Below the pieces are notes generated by a model. The model was not told the origin of the DNA, did no database searches, and was given only the letters and a program-made list of their open reading frames with translations. From CAYZZA01 sp964482685 (GTDB lineage Bacteria; Bacillota; Bacilli; Lactobacillales; Carnobacteriaceae_A): a stretch of DNA of 22,608 nucleotides. Positions 15,400 through 22,608 of this stretch are shown here, in pieces. Position 1 is the stretch's first letter. Each line of letters opens with the position of its first letter. The DNA is taken from assembly GCA_964482685.1 (NCBI GenBank), contig CAYZZA010000020.1, positions 1-22,608 on the forward strand, read 5' to 3'. Position numbers and translations under genes: made by a program.

Positions 15400-16788
15400 A
15401 TGAGTATAGAACAGCGGTTTTCAAATCATATAGATCAGTTGTTTCACTGGACTTTGGAAACGACGCTTCTTGTTGCTGTTTCTGGAGGGGTAGATTCGAT
15501 GGTGTTGCTTCATTTGCTCTTGACTCTTCCTACACATCAGCGGCCAAAACTTATTGTGGCGCATGTGAATCATCAGCTACGAAAGGAGTCAGACGCAGAA
15601 GAAACGCTTGTTCGAACGTATTGCGCTGCGCATCATCTTCCGCTAAAGGTTAAAAAGTGGTCTGTCAAAGAGCATCCAGTGTCAGGTGTAGAAGTCGCAG
15701 CCAGAAAAGAACGATATCGGTATTTTGAACGCATCATGGAACAATATTTTCTGGATGCAACAGTCACAGCTCATCATTTGAATGACCAGACAGAAACTAT
15801 TTTGATGCGGTTTGTGAGAGGAAATACTCTTCGGGGATTAACCGGTATGCAATTCGAACGTCCATTTGGTCCGGGTATGCTCCAGCGGCCGTTGCTTGAT
15901 TTTTCTAAAGCAGAATTGTACGCATATGCACAAAGACATGCGATTCCGTATTTAGAAGACAGCTCTAATCAAACACTGGACTTTACACGTAATCGCTACC
16001 GCAACCAAATTCTTCCCCTTTTGAGAGAAGAAAATCCACAAGTAGATGCAGGAATACTCTCTTTTTCACACGAAATAAAAGATGTGCTCGCCGTCACAGA
16101 CTCTGTTGTAGAAAAAGTGCTAGATGAACTTGTGACCTCACAAGAAAACGGTCAAGAATTGGACAAGCAAGCTTATGACGTATTAGAAAAGCCCATGCAG
16201 CGGCTTGTGTTGCGCAAGTTATTGGATATCGTGTACAAAGAAGACGTGGAAAAACCAACAGACGAGCAAGTCTATCTCATTCAAGAGTGGCTGTTAGAAG
16301 GAAAACCTAATTCTGAAAGGCATTTGCCTAACGGAGTGCTCATCTCCAAGGAATACGAGACCGTCTGGATAGGAAGGAAAAAAGTTGGTCTGCCAAATAA
16401 GACGGACTTGTCCATAACGCTGCAGATCAATCAGTGTGTTGAGGTCCCTCCAAATAAAAAGGTAGGCTTGTTTCGAAAAGAGTCTCTTCCTCATGTTTTT
16501 GAGCCCCAAGACGTGTTTTGTTTTTCAGGTGAAGAAATTGTTTTCCCATTGCGGATTCGGACACCTAAACCTGGAGATCGTATGCAGCTAAAAAATGGAG
16601 GCATGAAAAAAGTCTCGCGTATTTTTATTGATCAAAAAGTGCCCAGAACGAAAAGAGAGACTGCTTTTCTTGTGGAAGATGCAAAAGGAAAGATTCTGTG
16701 GCTTCCTGGTTTTAAAGAATCTACATTGTCTATTAAAGATGAAACTGATACAATACAGTACATACTTGTTTATTACGACAAAAAGTAA
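15400..16788 (+). CDS. tilS: tRNA(Ile)-lysidine synthase
   Basis: The 462-residue enzyme adds lysine to C34 of the CAU-anticodon tRNA-Ile with ATP, so it reads AUA as isoleucine; it is essential. The PP-loop SGGVDS is at 28-33, followed by VAHVNHQLR, TAHHLNDQTETILMR, NTLRGLTGM, RPLLDFSK and DSSNQTLDFTRNRYR, all family signatures. The C-terminal substrate domain has RTPKPGDRMQL and KVSRIFIDQKVPR. The start is set by AAGGAGGTGA 5 bases upstream; the frame is open back to 15349 through the terminator T-run. It is followed 30 bases later by hpt. In B. subtilis TilS and HprT have been reported to act together on ftsH, and the same three genes are adjacent here. Confidence 0.96.
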   Translation: MSIEQRFSNHIDQLFHWTLETTLLVAVSGGVDSMVLLHLLLTLPTHQRPKLIVAHVNHQLRKESDAEETLVRTYCAAHHLPLKVKKWSVKEHPVSGVEVAARKERYRYFERIMEQYFLDATVTAHHLNDQTETILMRFVRGNTLRGLTGMQFERPFGPGMLQRPLLDFSKAELYAYAQRHAIPYLEDSSNQTLDFTRNRYRNQILPLLREENPQVDAGILSFSHEIKDVLAVTDSVVEKVLDELVTSQENGQELDKQAYDVLEKPMQRLVLRKLLDIVYKEDVEKPTDEQVYLIQEWLLEGKPNSERHLPNGVLISKEYETVWIGRKKVGLPNKTDLSITLQINQCVEVPPNKKVGLFRKESLPHVFEPQDVFCFSGEEIVFPLRIRTPKPGDRMQLKNGGMKKVSRIFIDQKVPRTKRETAFLVEDAKGKILWLPGFKESTLSIKDETDTIQYILVYYDKK

Positions 16789-16818
16789 GTATAAGTCTAA
16801 TTAAAGGAGCCGAACAAC

Positions 16819-17364
16819 ATGCATAGTGATATACAAGAGGTTTTGGTCACTAAAGAAGACCTTCAAGCTAAAGTGAAAGAGCTAGGTGCTTTGCTTTCAA
16901 AAGAATACAAGGATAAAAACCCGCTAATTATTGGTGTGCTAAAAGGCGCCTTGCCTTTCATGGCTGATTTAATTAAAGAAATGGATATGCATTTAGAAAT
17001 TGATTTTATGGATGTTTCAAGCTATGGAACAGCTATGGTTTCTTCGGGCGAAGTGAAAATACTAAAAGATTTAGATACAAGTGTAGAAGGTAGAAACTTA
17101 CTTTTTGTAGAAGACATTGTAGATAGTGGTCGAACATTGGATTATTTGAAGAAATTGTTTGAATACCGAAAAGCAAACTCTGTAAAAATTGTTACCTTGC
17201 TGAACAAACCTAAAGGACGTCAAGTGGACGTAGAAGTGGATTGGGTTGGTTTTGAAGTACCTGATGAGTTTGTTGTTGGCTATGGACTGGATTATAGTGA
17301 GCATTATCGAAATCTTCCTTATATAGGTGTGTTGAAACCAGAAGTGTATGGAGGAGAAAAATAG
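16819..17364 (+). CDS. hpt: Hypoxanthine(-guanine) phosphoribosyltransferase
   Basis: The 181-residue cytoplasmic enzyme salvages hypoxanthine and guanine to IMP and GMP using PRPP. The PRPP-binding loop VEDIVDSGRT is at 97-106 with E98-D99, the flexible loop is SSYGTAMVSSGE (about 75-86), the PPi loop is LKGALPF, and VGYGLDYSEHYRNLPYIG ends the protein as in bacterial HPRTs. AAAGGAGC precedes the ATG. It is in the same operon as tilS. The ftsH promoter overlaps its stop codon. Confidence 0.96.
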   Translation: MHSDIQEVLVTKEDLQAKVKELGALLSKEYKDKNPLIIGVLKGALPFMADLIKEMDMHLEIDFMDVSSYGTAMVSSGEVKILKDLDTSVEGRNLLFVEDIVDSGRTLDYLKKLFEYRKANSVKIVTLLNKPKGRQVDVEVDWVGFEVPDEFVVGYGLDYSEHYRNLPYIGVLKPEVYGGEK

Positions 17365-17390
17365 TCAAGTTTGGTCAAATGTGATATACT
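17362..17390 (+). promoter_or_regulatory. Extended -10 promoter of ftsH
   Basis: TATACT (17385-17390) with the TGA extension (17382-17384) has TAGTCA (17362-17367) 17 bases upstream; the -35 overlaps the hpt stop codon. The ftsH start is 76 bases downstream. Confidence 0.65.
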
Positions 17391-17466
17391 GTCTAAATGA
17401 TGCGGTTTAAAAAGTACGCATGAAATAAAAAGAGCATTCAAAATGAATACCACAAGGAGGACAAAC

Positions 17467-19641
17467 ATGAAGAAAGGTTTTCTCAAAAATGGCCTCTTCT
17501 ATGTGGTTGTATTTCTTGCCATTATCGGTCTTGCAAGTTGGGTAACTCGTGGCAGTTCAGCGGGTCAAGTTGCGGGATTATCGACTGGTGAGTTTGTGCA
17601 ACAATTAGAAGACGATCGAATTGAATCATTTACCGTCCAACCCTCCTCAGGAATTTTAGAGATTAGAGGGACATACCGTAAAGGGCAAGAAGGTACTGTT
17701 ACAAGCAACACCATCAATGTTGTGGGTAGTTCAGAAGCTGTTGCGACGGAATTTCAAACAGCGATTATCCAAAACGACACCGAAACACTTGGAGAAATTA
17801 GTGAACTATCGCGAAAAAATGATGTGGACATGATTGCTACAGGTGAAGAAACATCAGGCATTTGGGCAACACTACTCATTTCATTTCTTCCATTAGTAGT
17901 CTTTATCGGATTCATGTATATGATGATGGGCGGACAAGCTGGCCAAGGTGGCGGTGGAGCTGGCGGACGAGGCGTGATGAACTTTGGAAAATCGAAAGCC
18001 AAAGAGTCAGATGCCAAAACAAGTAAAGTTCGTTTCTCTGATGTTGCGGGAGCGGACGAAGAAAAAGAAGAATTAGTGGAGATTGTTGAATTTTTGAAAG
18101 ACCCACGTCGTTTCTCTGCTTTAGGTGCACGAATCCCGGCAGGAGTCTTATTAGAAGGACCTCCTGGTACAGGGAAAACCTTGCTTGCAAAAGCAGTTGC
18201 AGGAGAAGCAGGAGTTCCATTCTTTTCTATCTCAGGTTCTGAATTTGTAGAGATGTTTGTAGGGGTTGGAGCTAGTCGAGTCCGTGACCTCTTTGAAAAC
18301 GCGAAGAAAAGTGCTCCATCGATTATCTTTATCGATGAAATTGATGCTGTAGGACGCCAACGTGGCGCAGGTATGGGTGGCGGAAACGATGAACGCGAAC
18401 AGACATTAAACCAATTATTGGTTGAAATGGATGGGTTCACCGGAAATGAAGGCGTAATTGTGATTGCGGCCACAAACCGTTCGGATGTATTGGATCCAGC
18501 GCTTTTACGTCCAGGTCGTTTTGATAGACGTATATTAGTCGGTAGACCAGATGTAAAGGGACGTGAAGCCATTTTGCGTGTCCATTCTAAAAATAAACCG
18601 CTGTCTAACAAAATTGATTTAAAAGTAATTGCGAAACAAACCCCTGGATTTGCAGGGGCAGATTTAGAAAACTTGCTAAACGAAGCGGCACTTGTGGCGG
18701 CTCGTAGAGGACATCAGACTATTGAGCCTTTGGATATTGATGAAGCCCATGACCGTGTCATTGCAGGACCAGCGAAAAAAGACCGTGTGATTAGTGAAAA
18801 AGAACGTGCCATGGTTGCGTACCATGAAGCAGGACACACAATATGTGGACTTGTCTTAAGCGATGCACGCATTGTACACAAAGTAACCATCGTTCCGCGT
18901 GGAAAAGCAGGCGGGTACGCCATTATGCTTCCGCGTGAAGACCGTTACTTGATGACGAAAAAAGAAATGACCGAACAAATCGTTGGTTTATTAGGTGGAC
19001 GAGTAGCAGAAGAGTTTATTTTCAACTCTCAATCTAGCGGTGCAAGCAATGACTTTGAACAAGCTACACAGATAGCTCGTAGCATGGTGACAGAATACGG
19101 AATGAGTGACAAACTTGGACCTGTTCAATATGAAGGCAATAGTGAAGTGTTCCTTGGAAGAGATTATTCTCAATCAAAAGCATATTCTGAGCAATTTGCG
19201 TATCAAATTGACCAAGAAGTTCTACGCATTCTAAATGAAGCACATGCACAAGCTCGTCGGATTCTAGAAGATCACAAAGATCAACTGCAGTTGATTGCTG
19301 AAAAGTTACTTGAAATCGAAACGCTCGACGAGCGAACCATCAAGAGTTTATTCGAAACAGGTGAAATGCCAGCCGAGTATAGTGACGTGGCTGTTGAATT
19401 TCCAAGGGAAGAAGAAACTGCAAGTGGTTCTTCATTTGAAGAGGTAAAGCGTGCACGTGAGGCAAAAGAGAAACAAAGAGAAGCTCAATTGAAAGGAACA
19501 TCTGATTTTTTAGTTGATTCTTCTGATGAAGAAACAACAAAAGAAGAAGAATCCACTCAAATGGAACCTAGCGTGACGGACGTGCCTGGATCTGATGAAG
19601 AGACGCAACAATCAGACGAACCAATAGAACCAACCGAATAA
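17467..19641 (+). CDS. ftsH: ATP-dependent zinc metalloprotease FtsH
   Basis: The 724-residue membrane AAA+ protease degrades misfolded membrane proteins and regulators. Two membrane helices flank a small outside domain (about 8-26 and 131-155). After a glycine-rich linker the AAA domain has Walker A GPPGTGKT at 231-238, Walker B FIDEID, and the second region of homology ending DPALLRPGRFDRR. The protease has HEAGH at 453-457 with the third zinc ligand D529 in SGASNDFEQA. The tail after about 640 is an acidic, Ser/Thr/Glu-rich extension. ATG 17467 lies 6 bases after AAGGAGG, giving the family N-terminus MKKGFLKNGLFY. Own promoter and terminator make it monocistronic or the end of tilS-hpt. 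Confidence 0.97.
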   Translation: MKKGFLKNGLFYVVVFLAIIGLASWVTRGSSAGQVAGLSTGEFVQQLEDDRIESFTVQPSSGILEIRGTYRKGQEGTVTSNTINVVGSSEAVATEFQTAIIQNDTETLGEISELSRKNDVDMIATGEETSGIWATLLISFLPLVVFIGFMYMMMGGQAGQGGGGAGGRGVMNFGKSKAKESDAKTSKVRFSDVAGADEEKEELVEIVEFLKDPRRFSALGARIPAGVLLEGPPGTGKTLLAKAVAGEAGVPFFSISGSEFVEMFVGVGASRVRDLFENAKKSAPSIIFIDEIDAVGRQRGAGMGGGNDEREQTLNQLLVEMDGFTGNEGVIVIAATNRSDVLDPALLRPGRFDRRILVGRPDVKGREAILRVHSKNKPLSNKIDLKVIAKQTPGFAGADLENLLNEAALVAARRGHQTIEPLDIDEAHDRVIAGPAKKDRVISEKERAMVAYHEAGHTICGLVLSDARIVHKVTIVPRGKAGGYAIMLPREDRYLMTKKEMTEQIVGLLGGRVAEEFIFNSQSSGASNDFEQATQIARSMVTEYGMSDKLGPVQYEGNSEVFLGRDYSQSKAYSEQFAYQIDQEVLRILNEAHAQARRILEDHKDQLQLIAEKLLEIETLDERTIKSLFETGEMPAEYSDVAVEFPREEETASGSSFEEVKRAREAKEKQREAQLKGTSDFLVDSSDEETTKEEESTQMEPSVTDVPGSDEETQQSDEPIEPTE

Positions 19642-19643
19642 AC

Positions 19644-19677
19644 AAAAAAGGCCTTGGAGAAATCCTGGCTTTTTTTT
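19644..19677 (+). terminator. Rho-independent terminator of ftsH
   Basis: GCC-TT-GGA (19651-19658) pairs with TCC-T-GGC (19663-19669), loop GAAA, flanked by six A and followed by eight T. Confidence 0.85.
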
Positions 19678-19771
19678 ATGAAGCTAGAACAGTGAGCAAA
19701 AAAGATTCCCTTATCAAAAAAAGAACTATAAAATGAACCAATACCTTAAGTGAAGAATAGGAGAGAGTAAT

Positions 19772-20650
19772 ATGGACCAATTAATTAAAAGTTTAGCATT
19801 TGAGGATCAGTTTAGAATCTATGTTGTAGATGCAACAGAGACAGTGTCTGAAGCACAAAAAAGACATGAAACTTGGAATACCGCAACCGCTGCATTAGGC
19901 AGAACTATAGTAGGAACCGCTTTGCTAGGAGCCACATTAAAAGGAACAGAAAAGGTGACTGTTCGCATAGATGGCGATGGTCCAGCAGGACATATTGTTG
20001 CAGATGGGAATGGACAAGGTGAGGTAAAGGGATATATTGCAAATCCAAAGGTTAGTTTGCCTCTAACAGAAAACGGGAAAATTGATGTGAAAGGTGCTGT
20101 TGGGACAACTGGAAACTTTATGGTCACAAAGGACTTAGGCATGAAAGAGCCCTTTAGTGGGCAAGTTCCATTAGTCAGTGGAGAAATCGGGGAAGATTTT
20201 ACGTACTATATGGCAACGTCCGAGCAAACACCATCCGCAATCGGCTTGAGTGTACTTATAAATCAAGATGAAACGGTGCGAAAAGCGGGTGGGTTTATGA
20301 TTCAAGTGTTGCCGGGTGCGGATGAAGAAACCATTGGCAAACTAGAAGAAACTCTTGCTAGCATGCCAATGATGTCTCAGTTAATGGATGCAGGAAAAAC
20401 GCCAGAAGACATTCTTGAGAGTATCACAGGAAAAGGAAATGCACGCATCTTAGAAACAATGCCTATCTCCTTTACGTGTTCATGTTCAAAAGAACGTTTT
20501 GGAAATGCTATCGCCTCTCTTGGGTATGAAGAAATACAAGAAATGATTGAACAAGACCATGGTGCTGAAGCAGTCTGTCATTTTTGTGGAGAAAAGCATT
20601 ATTTCAGTGAAGAAGAATTAAAAGCCATTCAATCGGAGCCAACTGTGTGA
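19772..20650 (+). CDS. hslO: Redox-regulated chaperone Hsp33
   Basis: The 292-residue holdase is switched on by oxidation of four zinc-binding cysteines. These are C236 and C238 (TCSCS) and C269 and C272 (VCHFCG), in the CXC-CXXC pattern of active Hsp33. The N-terminal domain shows GRTIVGTALLGATLKG, RIDGDGPAGHIVADGNGQGEVKGYI and YMATSEQTPSAIGL. AGGAGAGAG precedes the ATG. TATAAA at 19727-19732 may be its -10 but no good -35 is present. It follows ftsH as in Bacillus, although coaX, cysK and the folate genes found there are missing. Confidence 0.96.
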   Translation: MDQLIKSLAFEDQFRIYVVDATETVSEAQKRHETWNTATAALGRTIVGTALLGATLKGTEKVTVRIDGDGPAGHIVADGNGQGEVKGYIANPKVSLPLTENGKIDVKGAVGTTGNFMVTKDLGMKEPFSGQVPLVSGEIGEDFTYYMATSEQTPSAIGLSVLINQDETVRKAGGFMIQVLPGADEETIGKLEETLASMPMMSQLMDAGKTPEDILESITGKGNARILETMPISFTCSCSKERFGNAIASLGYEEIQEMIEQDHGAEAVCHFCGEKHYFSEEELKAIQSEPTV

Positions 20651-20652
20651 GC

Positions 20653-20681
20653 TTGTCTTCACCTCGTACTAGATGTATGTT
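20653..20681 (+). promoter_or_regulatory. Possible promoter of lysS
   Basis: TTGTCT (20653-20658) and TATGTT (20676-20681) are 17 bases apart. No T-box features (conserved TGG-ACCGCG bulge, long specifier stems) are present in the 139-base spacer. Confidence 0.4.
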
Positions 20682-20789
20682 AAAATAAAAAAGTATATAT
20701 AAACTAAGAAAAACAATGATTTTTAAAAAATATACTACAGTATTGAAAATGGCTGCTAAGCAGTCCAGACAAGAAATGGAGAGAAGCAG

Positions 20790-22307
20790 ATGAATCAAGA
20801 GACAACTCCTGAAGAGTCGTTCGAAGAAACATTAAATGATCAATTGATTGTTAGACGTGAAAAAATGGAAGAGTTAAGAGAAAAAGGAATCAATCCTTTT
20901 GCAGAACGTTATACGCGTTCACATCTGTCGGTAGAATTGCATGAAGAATATGATTCTTTTTCTAAAGAAGAAATTGAAGAAAAAGATATTCGTGTATCTG
21001 TTGCTGGAAGAATGGTATCTAAGCGTGGAAAAGGGAAGGCTGGATTTGCACATTTAAAAGATCGAAAAGGCAGAATTCAATTGTACGTTCGCCAAGATAA
21101 CGTAGGAGAAGCAGACTACGACGTCTTTAAAATGGCTGATTTAGGTGATTTTATAGGTGTAGAAGGAACTTTGATGAAAACAAAAACTGGGGAAGTTTCT
21201 GTAAAAGCAGAAAAGATTACCTTTTTATCAAAAGCCTTGCGCCCCCTTCCGGATAAATACCACGGTTTAACAAACGTGGAACAGCGCTACCGTCAGCGCT
21301 ACCTAGATTTAATTAGTAATGATGAGAGTTTTGATACATTTGTTAAACGAAGTCAAATTATCAAAGAAATTAGACATTATTTGGATGAAAAAGATTATTT
21401 AGAAGTGGAAACGCCGATGCTGCATAACATTGCAGGTGGAGCTGCTGCACGCCCATTCGTCACACACCACAATGCATTGGACATGGAGTTGTTCATGCGT
21501 ATCGCTCTGGAGCTGCATCTGAAACGTCTGATTGTCGGGGGCATGGAAAAAGTATATGAAATTGGGCGTGTATTCCGTAATGAAGGAATAGATACCACTC
21601 ACAATCCAGAATTTACTATGCTAGAATTATATACTGCTTTTCAAGGTATGGAAGAAGTTATGGACCTAACAGAGGAGTTAATCTCCACTGTGGCCCAACG
21701 AGTACTTGGAAAAACCAAGATTGAGTATGGAGAAGAATGGATTGAGTTGTCTTCACCATGGACACGGATTCATATGGTAGATGCCATCCAAAAAGAAACG
21801 GGCGTCGATTTCTGGCAAGAGATGTCTGATGAACAAGCAAGAAAATATGCAAAAGAACACCACGTACCTGTGGAAGAATATAGTACGTTTGGACACGTTG
21901 TAAATGAATTTTTTGAAAAGTTTGTTGAGCATACGCTAATCCAACCAACCTTTGTTTATGGACACCCAGTTGAAGTGTCTCCTTTGTCTAAAAAGAATGA
22001 AGAAGATGGACGCTTCACTAACCGATTTGAATTGTTTATTGCAAAACACGAATACGCAAACGCATTTAGTGAGTTGAATGATCCTATTGATCAAAGAGAA
22101 CGTTTTGAACAGCAAATGGGTGAAAGAGCTCTTGGAAATGATGAAGCACATGAAATTGACGAAGATTTCATAGAATCACTTGAATATGGCCTACCACCTA
22201 CTGGTGGCTTAGGTATTGGCGTAGATCGTTTGGTCATGTTATTAACAAATTCTCAATCTATCCGGGATGTCCTTCTTTTCCCTACAATGAGAAATATATC
22301 TAAATAA
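20790..22307 (+). CDS. lysS: Lysyl-tRNA synthetase, class II
   Basis: The 505-residue enzyme charges tRNA-Lys. The N-terminal anticodon-binding OB-fold covers about 60-150 (VSVAGRMVSKRGKGKAGFAHLKDRKGRIQLY). The class II core has motif 1 around EVETPMLHNIAGGAAARPF, motif 2 FRNEGIDTTHNPEFTMLE, and motif 3 GLGIGVDRLVMLL close to the C-terminus. Length is normal. GGAGAG lies before the ATG. Directly upstream is hslO; dusB, which commonly precedes lysS in this order, is absent. A strong hairpin terminator separates it from the rRNA promoters. Confidence 0.97.
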   Translation: MNQETTPEESFEETLNDQLIVRREKMEELREKGINPFAERYTRSHLSVELHEEYDSFSKEEIEEKDIRVSVAGRMVSKRGKGKAGFAHLKDRKGRIQLYVRQDNVGEADYDVFKMADLGDFIGVEGTLMKTKTGEVSVKAEKITFLSKALRPLPDKYHGLTNVEQRYRQRYLDLISNDESFDTFVKRSQIIKEIRHYLDEKDYLEVETPMLHNIAGGAAARPFVTHHNALDMELFMRIALELHLKRLIVGGMEKVYEIGRVFRNEGIDTTHNPEFTMLELYTAFQGMEEVMDLTEELISTVAQRVLGKTKIEYGEEWIELSSPWTRIHMVDAIQKETGVDFWQEMSDEQARKYAKEHHVPVEEYSTFGHVVNEFFEKFVEHTLIQPTFVYGHPVEVSPLSKKNEEDGRFTNRFELFIAKHEYANAFSELNDPIDQRERFEQQMGERALGNDEAHEIDEDFIESLEYGLPPTGGLGIGVDRLVMLLTNSQSIRDVLLFPTMRNISK

Positions 22308-22318
22308 TCTAACAAAAA

Positions 22319-22374
22319 AATATGCACAAAAGAAAAAAGCAGCCAAATGGTTGCTTTTTTCTTTTGTGCATATT
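22319..22374. terminator. Long hairpin terminator after lysS
   Basis: The arms 22319-22344 and 22349-22374 form a 26-bp stem with one G-T pair and an AAAT loop; six T lie within the right arm. It is exceptionally long and nearly symmetric, so it could also block antisense transcription towards lysS. Confidence 0.85.
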
Positions 22375-22400
22375 AAAACAAGAAATATTTTAAAATAGGC

Positions 22401-22429
22401 TTGCGCTTTTAAAGAGAAGGTGGTATATT
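22401..22429 (+). promoter_or_regulatory. rRNA operon promoter P1
   Basis: TTGCGC (22401-22406), a 17-base spacer and TATATT (22424-22429), with AT-rich DNA (22375-22398) just upstream that could be an UP element. It is the first of two tandem promoters. Confidence 0.6.
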
Positions 22430-22498
22430 AATTTATGTGCTACAGAGAACCAAAGCAAAAACACTTTAAACACTTTTGAAAAATATCGAAATAAGTGC

Positions 22499-22527
22499 TT
22501 GACAATGAAACAAAGTCAGGTTATGAT
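22499..22527 (+). promoter_or_regulatory. rRNA operon promoter P2
   Basis: A consensus TTGACA (22499-22504), 17-base spacer and TATGAT (22522-22527), about 98 bases after P1 and with an A/T-rich upstream stretch. Tandem promoters at this spacing are typical of Bacillota rRNA operons. Confidence 0.85.
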
Positions 22528-22534
22528 ATAGAAG

Positions 22535-22608
22535 TTGTGTAAAAGCAGTAAGCAATTGACCTTTGAAAACTGAACAAAGCAAAACAACCAAAATGTGCAG
22601 GGGTTCTG
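22535..22608 (+). other. Pre-16S rRNA leader with boxA-like antitermination site
   Basis: GACCTTTGAAAACTGAACAA (from 22558) matches the Bacillota rRNA-leader sequence that includes boxA, bound by NusB/S10. No mature 16S sequence is yet visible; the gene should begin beyond the window edge on the plus strand. Confidence 0.8.

Noticed and set aside
17754..18611. 285-codon minus-strand frame opposite ftsH
   Set aside because: It is the complement of the highly conserved AAA domain; its Pro/Ser-rich translation reflects codon bias of ftsH.
20651..20789. T-box or other riboswitch upstream of lysS
   Set aside because: The spacer is too short and lacks the conserved antiterminator bulge and any terminator stem.
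1..22608. CRISPR array, insertion sequence, prophage, toxin-antitoxin or defence system
   Set aside because: No repeated spacer structure, transposase, integrase or paired small toxin-antitoxin genes are visible; every sizeable coding region belongs to a housekeeping family except the protein at 74-1231.

Overview
This is chromosomal core DNA from a low-GC, Gram-positive, non-sporulating member of the Bacillota. The gene order pth - mfd - flippase - yabN - rqcP - divIC - yabR - tilS - hpt - ftsH - hslO - lysS - rRNA is the Bacillus subtilis pth-to-rrn order with the sporulation genes (fin, spoVT, yabP, yabQ, spoIIE) missing. AAGGAGG-type ribosome binding sites, GTG/TTG starts and the Bacillus-type rRNA leader at the right edge fit Lactobacillales (a Carnobacteriaceae- or Enterococcaceae-like lactic acid bacterium). 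The genus cannot be fixed from the sequence alone.

Left part (1-6622), accessory. An unrecognised 385-residue protein on the minus strand (74-1231) is separated by a structured 469-base divergent spacer from a YjjG/YfnB-type HAD nucleotidase (1701-2423). Next is a four-gene operon: a lipoprotein substrate-binding protein, permease and ATPase of a polar amino acid (probably cystine-type) ABC importer, translationally coupled to an OsmC-family protein (2608-5323) and closed by a strong terminator. A Dps ferritin (5454-5909) and a class I methyltransferase on the minus strand (5996-6622) converge on one shared bidirectional terminator.

Middle part (6623-19677), housekeeping. A leader with a good extended -10 promoter and an early terminator-like hairpin precedes pth. 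Then come mfd, a MATE/MurJ-superfamily flippase, the two-domain YabN (TP-methylase plus MazG) and RqcP, the last four joined by 4- to 11-base overlaps. An extended -10 promoter starts divIC, followed by the S1-domain protein YabR, tilS, hpt, and ftsH with its own promoter. The genes serve peptidyl-tRNA and stalled-ribosome rescue, transcription-coupled repair, nucleotide clean-up, cell division, tRNA-Ile decoding, purine salvage and membrane proteolysis.

Right part (19678-22608). hslO (Hsp33) and lysS follow; lysS ends in a 26-bp hairpin terminator. Tandem promoters and a boxA-like leader show that a 16S rRNA gene starts just beyond the window.

I see no mobile element, CRISPR array, tRNA gene, phage or defence island, and no convincing new multi-gene system. 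The best second-look items are the pth leader, the 1232-1700 spacer, the orphan 385-residue protein, the ABC-OsmC coupling and an unusual Pth motif.
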